Assembly (NCBI GenBank): GCA_903927025.1
Contig: CAIYLG010000037.1
Span: 1-64,000 of the forward strand
Reading direction: 5' to 3'
DNA length: 64,000 nt
Source: an uncultured Armatimonadota bacterium
GTDB lineage: Bacteria; Armatimonadota; Fimbriimonadia; Fimbriimonadales; Fimbriimonadaceae
Shown here: positions 46,734 through 54,675 of the stretch, piece by piece
How positions within the stretch are numbered: the stretch's first letter is position 1
Layout of the letters: every line of letters starts with the position of its first letter
Made by a program: the position numbers and the translations under genes
Notes under the pieces: generated by a model
Told to the model about the DNA's origin: nothing
What the model saw: the letters and a program-made list of their open reading frames with translations, nothing else
Databases searched by the model: none

Positions 46734-48326
46734 ATGATGTCATTCGACCCAAGAACTACGAGTCACGAACTTGCCGAGCATCTTGCTCGCCGACAAAAGC
46801 GCCTGCGAGTGGTGAAGACCACAACAACCCCAAGCGGACAGATTATCGACTGGATTCCGATCGAAAGCCAGTCTGCGGCGGGCAGAATAGCCTCTCCACC
46901 CCCGATGAAGATCATGCCGCAGTCGCATGAGTCGCGGCCGATGTCGGCCATCTCATTTGAACTAGAGGATCCATGTGTCGAGCGAGGCCCCGCAGGAACC
47001 GTACCGATCTTTCGGCCAACGGTAACAGCGCTCCGCCGCAGTCTTGAATCGAACCAGCATGCAAAAATGCGCGGAGGCTGCCACGCCAATCGGAAGCGCC
47101 CTAATCGCAAGGCTACCGATCCCGATCCGTTTGGTTATTTCCACTGCATCAACAGCGAAAATGGCACCTTCTACGGGGCCGATGGAATCCTAAGCGTTTG
47201 GGCACCTTTAATTGACCTTCCGTCGGCTCCGGGTGATGATCACTCCATTGTTCAGTTTTGGCTACAGAACTACGCGGGTGGAGTCACGACTTCTATTGAA
47301 GGCGGCTGGACGTTAGACCAAAGTCTCAATGGCGATCTCCAGCCCCATCTTTTCACGTTCTATACAACCAACGGCTACACCTCGGAAGGGGATGGTATTG
47401 GTGGATACAACAATCAGCACAGTGGCTTTGTGCAGTACAGCGGAGTTGTTGCACCGGGTGCCCTGATCAATGGAGCAAGTTCAGTCGGCGGAGAGCAATT
47501 CTTTGTCCGGATGAAGTTTCAGCTTTACGCCGAGCCCATTACGGGCCAACTGAACTGGTGGATCGGTGTCCAAGGCAGCGGCTCGTTCATTTGGGTGGGC
47601 TACTATCCCGCGAGCCTCTTTAGTGGCGGCGTTGGCAACAATGCTTCTTGGGTGGGCAGCGGAGGTGAGGTCTATTCCAGCCTTGCCGACCCATCAACCA
47701 CACAGGATCAAATGGGCAGCGGGTGGCAGGCGGATGCTGGCTGGACAAAGGCGGCCTATTTGAGCAACCTATTGGTGCAGTCCGACCTGAACGGTACGAT
47801 GGCTGACAGCAATGGAACAGGAACTTCGGATACCGCCACCGGAGCGTCAACGAACCCCTACACCATCCAAACCGACATGAACAGCGGCAGCAGTTGGGGA
47901 AGCTACATATACGTGGGCGGACCCACCTCATCCTCCGCGGCCACAGCCCTGTATGATCAAATCACATTCAATATCACTACGGGCGGAGACGACCTACGTG
48001 GGGACAGCAGCGCGACGGCGACGGTGAATCTCTCAGGGGGTCCTCAGGGCTTCACATTGAAGAACCAGGGAGATGGGAGCTGGGACAACAACTCAAACAA
48101 CGTTCGCAGCTTCCCAATAGGGGGCGGTGCTCAGCCGCTGTCAGCGTTCGGACAAGTCAGCATCACCCTGACGTCCCACAATGGTTTCTTTGAGACCGAT
48201 GACAATTGGAACATCCAAAGCGTCGTCGTTACCCTCAGTGGACCCAGCGGGTCAGTGCAGCTGAAAAGCGAAACTGGCAACCCCTTCGCCAGGCTGACCG
48301 GCAGTGCTCCGACAGTCACGTTCTAG
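46734..48326 (+). CDS. Neprosin-like (DUF239) glutamic peptidase family protein
   Basis: A 530-residue protein. Residues ~130-360 match the neprosin/DUF239 fold, known from plant prolyl endopeptidases and scattered in bacteria: SIEGGWTLDQSLNGDLQP, PHLFTFYTTNGYTSEG, SGFVQYS, GQLNWWIGVQGSG, VGYYPASLF, SGGEVYSS and QMGSGWQAD. The two catalytic glutamates of the family correspond to E189 (IEGGW) and E312 (GGEV). A 125-residue proline- and arginine-containing N-terminal region may be a propeptide, but no signal peptide is visible, which is odd for a normally secreted enzyme. Residues ~425-530 form a beta-rich extra domain (FGQVSITLTSHNGFFETDDN…). The start has the strong ribosome-binding site AAGGAAAGGAG. 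Confidence 0.8.
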   Translation: MMSFDPRTTSHELAEHLARRQKRLRVVKTTTTPSGQIIDWIPIESQSAAGRIASPPPMKIMPQSHESRPMSAISFELEDPCVERGPAGTVPIFRPTVTALRRSLESNQHAKMRGGCHANRKRPNRKATDPDPFGYFHCINSENGTFYGADGILSVWAPLIDLPSAPGDDHSIVQFWLQNYAGGVTTSIEGGWTLDQSLNGDLQPHLFTFYTTNGYTSEGDGIGGYNNQHSGFVQYSGVVAPGALINGASSVGGEQFFVRMKFQLYAEPITGQLNWWIGVQGSGSFIWVGYYPASLFSGGVGNNASWVGSGGEVYSSLADPSTTQDQMGSGWQADAGWTKAAYLSNLLVQSDLNGTMADSNGTGTSDTATGASTNPYTIQTDMNSGSSWGSYIYVGGPTSSSAATALYDQITFNITTGGDDLRGDSSATATVNLSGGPQGFTLKNQGDGSWDNNSNNVRSFPIGGGAQPLSAFGQVSITLTSHNGFFETDDNWNIQSVVVTLSGPSGSVQLKSETGNPFARLTGSAPTVTF

Positions 48327-48375
48327 GGAAGGCTCGACCCGGAGATTGGTTCCGCCATGAACCGGGTCGCTGACC

Positions 48376-48381
48376 TATAAT
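48376..48381 (+). promoter_or_regulatory. Consensus -10 box TATAAT before the gene at 48391
   Basis: A perfect TATAAT ends 9 bases before the ATG. No Shine-Dalgarno is present, so a transcript starting about 7 bases downstream would begin 0-3 bases before the start codon. Confidence 0.6.
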
Positions 48382-48383
48382 AG

Positions 48384-48407
48384 GGGCTCGATGAACCGAG
48401 CCCTTTT
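48384..48407 (+). terminator. Terminator-like hairpin with the start codon of the next gene in its loop
   Basis: A 7-bp stem, GGGCTCG (48384-48390) with CGAGCCC (48397-48403), and a 6-base loop ATGAAC that contains the start codon of the 48391 gene, followed by TTTTCTGTTTT. It has the form of an intrinsic terminator for the upstream neprosin-like gene. A second, weaker 8-bp inverted repeat (48335-48342 with 48362-48369) lies just before it. Transcripts starting at the TATAAT box would lack most of the 5' arm and so escape the hairpin. Confidence 0.5.
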
Positions 48408-50394
48408 CTGTTTTGGTCTTGCTTCCATTGCCGTTTCTGGTGCTGTTGCACAGGGGTGGCAATCCTACGGCGGAAACGCTCAGCATTCCGGAGGATTCAC
48501 CGGAGCGAGTCAGAGCGGGAGTCTCATCCAATGGCAGGCGCCTCTCGATGACGGTTCCAGCTACTTTGGTGCGGCAGTGCTTACTCACTATGCGGGCACG
48601 ATGATCACACCTGCAAACACGGTTGTTTACGCCTATCGGTACACGACGACGGTGGCTAACAAGCCGTACAACGACAACTGGGCAGTTATGGCCCGAAATG
48701 GGGCCACTGGCGCGTTGCTATGGCGCTACAACACTGACTTTAACGCCGCCGTACTGGCTCCAGCCGACTGGACATCCGTCTTTCCTGCCACGCTCGTCCC
48801 GAACGGAAATACGCCTGGAGTCGCGATGGGTGGTTTGGCAGGTTCGGTTTGGTACCGAAAAACGGCCGATGTGGCCAACCTTGCTTTGACCCGGCTCGTG
48901 TTCTATACGACGGTTGCGGACTTCAACGCGAACTCAGCCGCCTACGCTCCAATCACCATTGCAACACCGATAACAGCCGATGGTCAAGGGAACCTCTACT
49001 TTGGCTACATCGTCAAGTCGGCGATCCCAACGAAGCTTTCAGCCCTCGGAAATGGTGGTATCGCGAAGATCAACGTGACGACAGGCAAGTCGAGTTTTGT
49101 ATCCGCATCCTCACTAAAGCTAGCCTACGGAATCAGCACACCAGCGATCAACTCTGCGCCAGCCATCACCACCGACGGCAAGTTCCTCTATGAAGCGTTC
49201 AACGGTGCCCACCCTACGATGGTGAAGTTGGCAACGAAGGACCTTACTCTGGCTGCGTCCGCACAAATCTTTGATCCGTCCGTGGCAAACGGAGACGCAT
49301 CGCTTCCGCAGGAGTCATCGGCATCGCCAATGATCGGGCCAGATGGTCATGTGTTTATGGGGGTATTCGGCAACGGCTACCGTGAGAGCCACGGATGGAT
49401 GGCGCAGTTTGATGCCAACCTGAACCCAAATGACAGTAAAGGGAAGCGTTTGCCCTGGGGTGCATTTGGCTGGGATGACACGGCCGTGGTGGTTCCAACA
49501 AAGATCGTGCCTTCCTATTACGGCAAAGCGCCTTATCTCATCCTCACGAAATATAACAACTACAACTTCTCGTGGGATCCGCTGGCCGATGGAAGCAATA
49601 AGGTCGCGGTTTTGGATCCCTCAAGCGACTCGATCACAGTGGATCGGCAGTCGGGCATTCACACCATGAATGAAGTTCTTACGGTTCTGGGCGTCACCAA
49701 GACGAACGACGATACGACCAAGCCGAATGCCGTGAATGAGTGGTGTATCAACTCAGCTGCCGTGGACATTAACCGAAAGAGCGCTATCGTAAACAGCGAA
49801 GATGGACACATGTACCGATGGAGCTTTGTGACAAACACTCTCACCGAAGCACTCGATCTTCAGCCTCCGACGGGTGAGGCTTATACGATGACCTCGATCG
49901 GTCCAGACGGCCAGCTATACGCAATCAACAACACGATTCTGTTCGCTGTTGGCTCAACGAAACCAACTTCGGTTAGCCGCTATGCCGGTTCGGCGATGAA
50001 CGGTGGCATCGTTCAGCTGACTTCGCGAGATCAGAGCTACTGCACGATCACTTCAGCCAAAGTGGGCACCTTGCAGGAAGCCGGTGTCGAAGCTGATTTC
50101 AAGCAGACCGCTAAGAGCCCGACTGAACTCAATGTCGTGGTTGATTGTGGTGGGACAAACGGCGCGGCTGGCAGCGTACTTGCCTACAATTACAAAACGA
50201 AGCATTGGGACTCGCTTGGAACTGCAGATCTCTCAAAGGGATATGTATTTCACGTTAACGTCCCGGCAGGTGCCGCAAACTACGTCGGTCCAACTGGAAT
50301 CACGCGAGTGGTGGCGCTTGCTTCGATTCCAATCAGCGCATCTCCTGCAAAGTTCAGCCTGATGGTTGACCAGATCACCTGCAACGCAAAGTAG
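48391..50394 (+). CDS. Secreted PQQ-like beta-propeller protein
   Basis: A 667-residue protein with a short signal peptide (ALFCFGLASIAVSGAVA, cut before QGWQSYGG). The start WQSYGGNAQHSGG resembles PQQ-type propeller proteins, and blade-like strands such as GQGNLYFGYIV, DGKFLYEAF, PDGHVFMGVF and EDGHMYRWSF recur. No quinone-binding or catalytic set is recognised. The C-terminal ~120 residues are beta-rich and end in VDQITCNAK; the same domain closes the BNR protein at 38060-39967, with a shared VYNxKTK-type strand (LAYNYKTKHWDSL against QIYNWKTKAYITL). This tail may serve secretion or surface attachment. A terminator follows directly. Confidence 0.65.
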   Translation: MNRALFCFGLASIAVSGAVAQGWQSYGGNAQHSGGFTGASQSGSLIQWQAPLDDGSSYFGAAVLTHYAGTMITPANTVVYAYRYTTTVANKPYNDNWAVMARNGATGALLWRYNTDFNAAVLAPADWTSVFPATLVPNGNTPGVAMGGLAGSVWYRKTADVANLALTRLVFYTTVADFNANSAAYAPITIATPITADGQGNLYFGYIVKSAIPTKLSALGNGGIAKINVTTGKSSFVSASSLKLAYGISTPAINSAPAITTDGKFLYEAFNGAHPTMVKLATKDLTLAASAQIFDPSVANGDASLPQESSASPMIGPDGHVFMGVFGNGYRESHGWMAQFDANLNPNDSKGKRLPWGAFGWDDTAVVVPTKIVPSYYGKAPYLILTKYNNYNFSWDPLADGSNKVAVLDPSSDSITVDRQSGIHTMNEVLTVLGVTKTNDDTTKPNAVNEWCINSAAVDINRKSAIVNSEDGHMYRWSFVTNTLTEALDLQPPTGEAYTMTSIGPDGQLYAINNTILFAVGSTKPTSVSRYAGSAMNGGIVQLTSRDQSYCTITSAKVGTLQEAGVEADFKQTAKSPTELNVVVDCGGTNGAAGSVLAYNYKTKHWDSLGTADLSKGYVFHVNVPAGAANYVGPTGITRVVALASIPISASPAKFSLMVDQITCNAK

Positions 50395-50403
50395 CTTGAA
50401 CTC

Positions 50404-50433
50404 GGTCTCAGTTGGCAACTGCCAGCTGGGACC
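50404..50433. terminator. Terminator hairpin between convergent genes
   Basis: A 13-bp stem with two G-U pairs (50404-50416 with 50421-50433) and an AACT loop, followed by CTTTATT on the plus strand. It lies between the propeller gene and the stop codon of the cytochrome gene on the minus strand. Confidence 0.7.
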
Positions 50434-50435
50434 CT

Positions 50436-51995
50436 TTATTGACCGGCTATGCCTGGCGAAAACTGATTTCGCTCCTTAGCGCCATCGATCAGCTTCATCA
50501 GCTCATCTTCTAGAGCCTGTGCCGTTTCGATGTCATCGGGATCGTACTGCTTGATGAAGCTTGTGAGCTCTTTTACGTTTGACTTTGAGCTGATCTTTAC
50601 CCAGACAGATTTGGTCTTGATCAATTCCTCTTCGAACAGAAGCAGGTTCATTCGGATGGAGTTCGCCGTGAAGTTGATGACCATCTCGCGATACTTTGCC
50701 TCTTCTGGGAGGTCCCGGAACAGATAGCCAAACGACCTCAGACCAGCAAGATCCCAAATTCGGCGACGCCGTATAACCGGTTCCGCCCAAGAGTCAAGGT
50801 CGGTGCTTACAACCGCCTGACGACGCACGTTTGCAAATACGTTGTGAATTGGATATGGGCCGTCCTGCGACAGGCTCTGAGAGAGCCACATCCCAAGGCG
50901 TGTTTTGTCATCGTGCGATGTCTGGAAGAGGCCTTGGTCCGATAGCCAGCCCATCCAAAACCATCCGGATCGAAGGAAGCGCATTTGATCGTCTATCGAA
51001 TACGCACCCGACTTTCGAGTGAGCATCTCCTTGCTGATGCCCAACTGTTCAGTGGAGTGACCCATAAGGGCTCGACACTGCTCTCCCACTTCCCAAAAGG
51101 CGTTGTATCCAAACAGGGAAGGGATCAGGGGATCAAGATGGTTAGACTTGCCATCGACACGGCGACGCAGCTGATCTTGGAAAACGAGGAGCGCCCGATA
51201 CTTGGCAGTTGAGATCGCAGCCAAGCCAAGCATTCGATTGGTGTTCACCAGCTTGATATGGCTCTGCAAAAGATTCTTGAGTCCAGATGTCGAAGGATTG
51301 GCCAAATACTCATCTTCCGCGGAGTACCAGGCATTCAGACTCTCTCCCGGAATGAGAGGAGGAATCTCGGGGAGCCATTCCGCGATACTAGCGTGAGACG
51401 GGCCATGGACCTTGTCCTCGGATAGCCGGCTAAAGGGGATTCCAATCTCCAACGATTGGACATCGACTTTCAGAACTTCGGACTCTGCCAGTTTGGCCTC
51501 TGGAATCGTCCTGATCCGTTTGCCGAAAAGTGTAGGCAATACGCTTTGAAGTTCAGATCCAAATGCTTGGTCACGGGATGCCGGTGTCTCACCTGGCAAC
51601 AGTTTGCCACCAGGCTGAAGCGGACGATCCTCAATGGGGTCTCGCGGATGGTCGATGTTTTGCCTGATCCGCAGCGCGTGAATATAATCGACAAGCAACT
51701 GGGCGTTGGCATCTCCCAGATGTGGAACCGTGCGGCGCTTGATATCAGCGTCAGAAAAGTTGTAAACCGCGAGTTCGATCCCATCCGGGCTATGACAGGT
51801 TGCACACGCGGCACCTTGATCAATTGCACCGGGAGAGCGCCAAAGCTTCAATCCGGTTTTGAGGACATCAGCTTGAGAATGTGCTGGGAGGTTTGGACTG
51901 CTGCCTGAAATCCCTTCCGCTAGGAGCGCGATGCCAATCAGCGCGGCAACAACACGGATTAAACGAGAGTGGCCAATTTTCACGATGGTTTGCAA
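50436..51995 (-). CDS. Secreted monoheme cytochrome c-type protein with a large uncharacterised domain
   Basis: A 519-residue protein. A signal anchor (LIRVVAALIGIALLAEGIS) precedes a cytochrome c-like region with one heme motif, CATCH, at about residues 64-68, followed by NAQLLVDYIHALRI, the usual last helix of small cytochromes. Residues ~150-519 are mainly helical with several tryptophans (RSGWFWMGWLSDQG) and match no family I recognise. Electron transfer in the periplasm is expected for the heme domain; the rest may be a redox enzyme or sensor. It lies 13 bases after the small lipoprotein gene on the same strand, so they are probably co-transcribed. Confidence 0.7.
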   Translation of the reverse strand: MQTIVKIGHSRLIRVVAALIGIALLAEGISGSSPNLPAHSQADVLKTGLKLWRSPGAIDQGAACATCHSPDGIELAVYNFSDADIKRRTVPHLGDANAQLLVDYIHALRIRQNIDHPRDPIEDRPLQPGGKLLPGETPASRDQAFGSELQSVLPTLFGKRIRTIPEAKLAESEVLKVDVQSLEIGIPFSRLSEDKVHGPSHASIAEWLPEIPPLIPGESLNAWYSAEDEYLANPSTSGLKNLLQSHIKLVNTNRMLGLAAISTAKYRALLVFQDQLRRRVDGKSNHLDPLIPSLFGYNAFWEVGEQCRALMGHSTEQLGISKEMLTRKSGAYSIDDQMRFLRSGWFWMGWLSDQGLFQTSHDDKTRLGMWLSQSLSQDGPYPIHNVFANVRRQAVVSTDLDSWAEPVIRRRRIWDLAGLRSFGYLFRDLPEEAKYREMVINFTANSIRMNLLLFEEELIKTKSVWVKISSKSNVKELTSFIKQYDPDDIETAQALEDELMKLIDGAKERNQFSPGIAGQ

Positions 51996-52008
51996 GGCGT
52001 ACTCAAGC

Positions 52009-52374
52009 CTACTGAAGCGTAATGGAGATCGCGTTGCTGGGCGATGAAGTTACTCCCTGGCTCGTGCTGTCTACCACAGTCAGGGAGTAGGTACCCGCTG
52101 CAATCGTCGTCGGAACGGTAACAGCCACAGAAGCGGAATTTCCGGAAGTTGCTGTGGCCGTTGTAACGGTTCCCGTCGTGCTCGCAAACTGCGCGGTCGT
52201 CAGTTTCCCGTTGAAGCCTGCTCCATTAATCGTAAGGACACTCCCTCGCACAACCGGGTTCGGAGAAGCATCCGTGATCACAGGGATCGTTGTGAGCACC
52301 GAGAAGTCGCTGCTAGAGCCACCGCAACCTACCAGAATTGCCGCGGAAGCGAACAACAGGGCCAACCTCTTCAT
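52009..52374 (-). CDS. Small lipoprotein with an IPT/TIG-type Ig-like domain
   Basis: A 121-residue protein counted from the ATG at 52374. The signal peptide ends in a lipobox, AILVGC, followed by GGSSS, so the protein is anchored by an acylated cysteine. Residues ~35-121 form one IPT/TIG-like beta-sandwich, marked by ITDASPNPVVRGSVLTINGA, GFNG, and VPTTIAAGTYSLTV. Such domains mediate binding at the cell surface. A TAACAT box ends 7 bases before the ATG; a longer start at 52482 would hide the lipobox inside. It precedes the cytochrome gene by 13 bases. Confidence 0.75.
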   Translation of the reverse strand: MKRLALLFASAAILVGCGGSSSDFSVLTTIPVITDASPNPVVRGSVLTINGAGFNGKLTTAQFASTTGTVTTATATSGNSASVAVTVPTTIAAGTYSLTVVDSTSQGVTSSPSNAISITLQ

Positions 52375-52381
52375 GTTGGGG

Positions 52382-52387
52382 ATGTTA
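52382..52387 (-). promoter_or_regulatory. Putative -10 box (TAACAT) of the lipoprotein-cytochrome unit
   Basis: On the minus strand TAACAT ends 7 bases before the ATG at 52374 and no Shine-Dalgarno is seen. This suggests a leaderless mRNA covering the lipoprotein and cytochrome genes. Confidence 0.4.
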
Positions 52388-52448
52388 TCACAGGAAACCG
52401 ATGTTCTCAGCTGCAGGGGAATCAAACCTGGCACGGATACAGGACTGG

Positions 52449-52922
52449 TTAGGATTGAGGCTTCGTTCTTTCGGCGATCCACTGACGCATCGCCTTTTGA
52501 CGAAAGGCGAAGATTCCTTCCACCTCACGCTTCACGTAAATAGCGTGGGCAATCTCGCCCAGAATCCCGAAGGGAAGCGCGTAGTCCACCTTGTCCCACA
52601 TCCGAGTCTGGTTTCCCTCGGCCGCAAACCGATGTTCATGGATCCACTGGGCGTAGGGGCCCTTTAACTGACTATCCACAAATCTCACGTTGGGCTCCCA
52701 GACTGTAATCTCCGTTCGCCATGTGACCGGTACGCCTCGAATTTTAAGGTTGTAATCGATCAGCGTGCCTTTCTTCATGTCAATGGGCAAGGGTGTGAGA
52801 ATGTGGAATCCAAGGGTACTTGGGGTCAATTTGGCCAAATTCTCGGCCTTCGAAAAGAACTCAAACACCTCTTCGAGCGGGGCGTCTAGCAGAGTCTCTT
52901 CCGTAATCTGATGAATCTTCAT
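52449..52922 (-). CDS. SRPBCC-superfamily (START-like) ligand-binding protein
   Basis: A 157-residue cytoplasmic protein from the ATG at 52922. The helix-grip fold is indicated by the opening strand and first helix (APLEEVFEFFSKAENLAKLT), TPSTLGFHILTP, the central strands with WRTEITVWEPNVRFVD and GPYAQWIHEHRF, and the long C-terminal helix. It is closest to the cyclase/dehydrase-like SRPBCC proteins often found beside NAD-dependent epimerases. It would bind a hydrophobic ligand in its cavity; which one is unknown. The start gives the usual family length and has a TATCCT box 8 bases upstream. A longer frame to 53012 would overlap the divergent sulfatase. Confidence 0.82.
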   Translation of the reverse strand: MKIHQITEETLLDAPLEEVFEFFSKAENLAKLTPSTLGFHILTPLPIDMKKGTLIDYNLKIRGVPVTWRTEITVWEPNVRFVDSQLKGPYAQWIHEHRFAAEGNQTRMWDKVDYALPFGILGEIAHAIYVKREVEGIFAFRQKAMRQWIAERTKPQS

Positions 52923-52930
52923 CGCCACAC

Positions 52931-52936
52931 AGGATA
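52931..52936 (-). promoter_or_regulatory. Putative -10 box (TATCCT) of the SRPBCC gene
   Basis: On the minus strand TATCCT ends 8 bases before the ATG at 52922, without a Shine-Dalgarno between. It is one of the start-proximal TANNNT boxes that recur in the window. Confidence 0.4.
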
Positions 52937-53002
52937 CGAGTTCCCAGCCTCGATGATTGCAGGCAGAATGGTTGGGCCGAGATGGGGTAAGACCCATTCG
53001 GC

Positions 53003-54409
53003 ATGAAGCCAAACGTTCTGCTTATCTGCGTGGACCAATGGAGAGGGGACGCCCTGGGTTGTGAGGGACACCCTGTGGTGATGACTCCGCACCTTGACCA
53101 GTTGGCGGCAGAAGGGATTCGGTTTCGGAGAGCCTACGCAGCCACACCTTCCTGCATCGCGTCACGCGCCGCGCTGTACACTGGCCTGTCTCAGACCTCA
53201 ACGGGTCGTGTTGGCTACCGCGAAGGCGTTGAGTGGGATTTTGACGTCACGATTGGCTCCGAATTCACCAAGGCTGGCTATCAGACCCAGGCAATAGGGA
53301 AGCTACACGTCTATCCGGAACGCTCTCAGATTGGGTTTCAAAACGTCATCCTGCACGACGGCTATCTTCACTTTGCCAGGAAGAAGCCCAGGGACCTTGG
53401 ACTTGTGGATGACTACCTTGTTTGGCTCCGTGAAAAGACAGGTGATCCCAGAGCGGACTACTTTGACAACGGCGTGAACTGCAATTCTCAAGTGGCGAGA
53501 CCATGGGACAAGCCAGAGGCGCTTCACCCATCAACTTGGATCGTCTCGGAAGCACAAGACTTCTTAAGGAGACGAGATACTCGCAAGCCGTTCTGCCTCT
53601 ACCTTGGCTTCCACCGACCCCACCCACCATACGATCCGCCTCAATGGGCATTCGACCAGTACTTGGGGCAACCTATGCCGGAGCCTCCGGTAGGCGACTG
53701 GGTTTCTGAGATTCTTGACCCGCTTGACGACAGTTGGCGGGCAGACCCGAACGTCGCCCAGTTGAAAGGCCCTGCTTACCAACGCGCGAGGGCCGGCTAC
53801 TACGGACACATCTCACACATTGACCTGTTGATCAATAGGTTTTTAGAGACACTCGCTGAATATGACCTTCGGGAGAACACTGTCATCTGCTTTGTGTCCG
53901 ATCATGGCGAGATGCTTGGAGACCACCACGCATTCAGGAAAGTGTTGCCATACGAGGGCTCCGCTCGAGTGCCGCTTTTGCTCTCGGGTCCCGGTATTGA
54001 AAAGGGACAAGTGGATGCGGAGCACGTTGTGGAACTTCGAGACGTTTTCCCGACACTCTTGGACTCAGTAGGAATTGAGCCTCCCATAGGACTTGATGGA
54101 GAATCCGTTCTTAGACGGGCGAACAGGTGGCGCTCAGTGCTTCACGGCGAGCACACCGCGTTCGGGCAGAGTGTGCACTACTTGACCGACGGGCAGGAGA
54201 AGTTTATTTGGTGGTCCGGCTCAGGCAGGGAACAGCTGTTTGATTTGGGGGCCGACCCGTCTGAACTGGTGGACCTTGCTATTTCTGAGAAGAGTCGTCC
54301 CTGGCGCGATCGTCTGATTAAGATGCTAGAAGGCAGAGAGGAGGGCTTTGTCGAAAAAGGCAACCTTGTGACCGGGCGGCCGGTAAGCCCAGTCCTGCAT
54401 AAAAAGTGA
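53003..54409 (+). CDS. Type I sulfatase (arylsulfatase/choline sulfatase family)
   Basis: A 468-residue hydrolase of sulfate esters. The modification motif C-x-A-x-R is present (C51 to R55 in TPSCIASRAALYTG); the cysteine must be converted to formylglycine by a maturase not found in this window. The metal-binding DQ pair at 11-12 (LLICVDQWRGDALG), GKLHVYPE and SDHGEMLGDH complete the alkaline-phosphatase-fold active site. There is no signal peptide, so the enzyme is probably cytoplasmic and acts on imported substrate. A TAAGAC box ends 9 bases before the ATG. The stop is immediately followed by the toxin-antitoxin pair. Confidence 0.9.
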   Translation: MKPNVLLICVDQWRGDALGCEGHPVVMTPHLDQLAAEGIRFRRAYAATPSCIASRAALYTGLSQTSTGRVGYREGVEWDFDVTIGSEFTKAGYQTQAIGKLHVYPERSQIGFQNVILHDGYLHFARKKPRDLGLVDDYLVWLREKTGDPRADYFDNGVNCNSQVARPWDKPEALHPSTWIVSEAQDFLRRRDTRKPFCLYLGFHRPHPPYDPPQWAFDQYLGQPMPEPPVGDWVSEILDPLDDSWRADPNVAQLKGPAYQRARAGYYGHISHIDLLINRFLETLAEYDLRENTVICFVSDHGEMLGDHHAFRKVLPYEGSARVPLLLSGPGIEKGQVDAEHVVELRDVFPTLLDSVGIEPPIGLDGESVLRRANRWRSVLHGEHTAFGQSVHYLTDGQEKFIWWSGSGREQLFDLGADPSELVDLAISEKSRPWRDRLIKMLEGREEGFVEKGNLVTGRPVSPVLHKK

Positions 54410-54414
54410 CCCAA

Positions 54415-54675
54415 ATGAGCGAAGAAAATGACCATAATCCAGGCGTGAATACGATGAGCGTCCACGAGGCAAAGGCGCACTTTTCGGACCTCCTTCGCCG
54501 GGTTGAGGCGGGAGAAACTATCGTCGTAACCAGGCACAATTCGCCGGTGGCTGAAATCAAGCCGATTCTCGTGAAGCCGATCGAGCTGGGCGCATTTGAA
54601 GGTGAGTTCGTGATTCCGACCGCCGCATTCGCCCCTCTCACCCAAGAGGAGATGAGGGAATGGTATGGCGAATAG
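54415..54675 (+). CDS. Phd/YefM-family antitoxin
   Basis: An 86-residue protein. From residue 14 it carries the family core SVHEAKAHFSDLLRRVEAGE followed by TIVVTRHNSPVAEIKP: the N-terminal DNA-binding and dimerisation fold. The C-terminal ~35 residues are the flexible toxin-binding part. The ATG at 54415 is used; GTG at 54406 (overlapping the sulfatase stop) and an ATG at 54454 are alternatives. It neutralises the adjacent PIN toxin and should repress the pair. It overlaps the toxin start by 11 bases. Confidence 0.87.
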   Translation: MSEENDHNPGVNTMSVHEAKAHFSDLLRRVEAGETIVVTRHNSPVAEIKPILVKPIELGAFEGEFVIPTAAFAPLTQEEMREWYGE

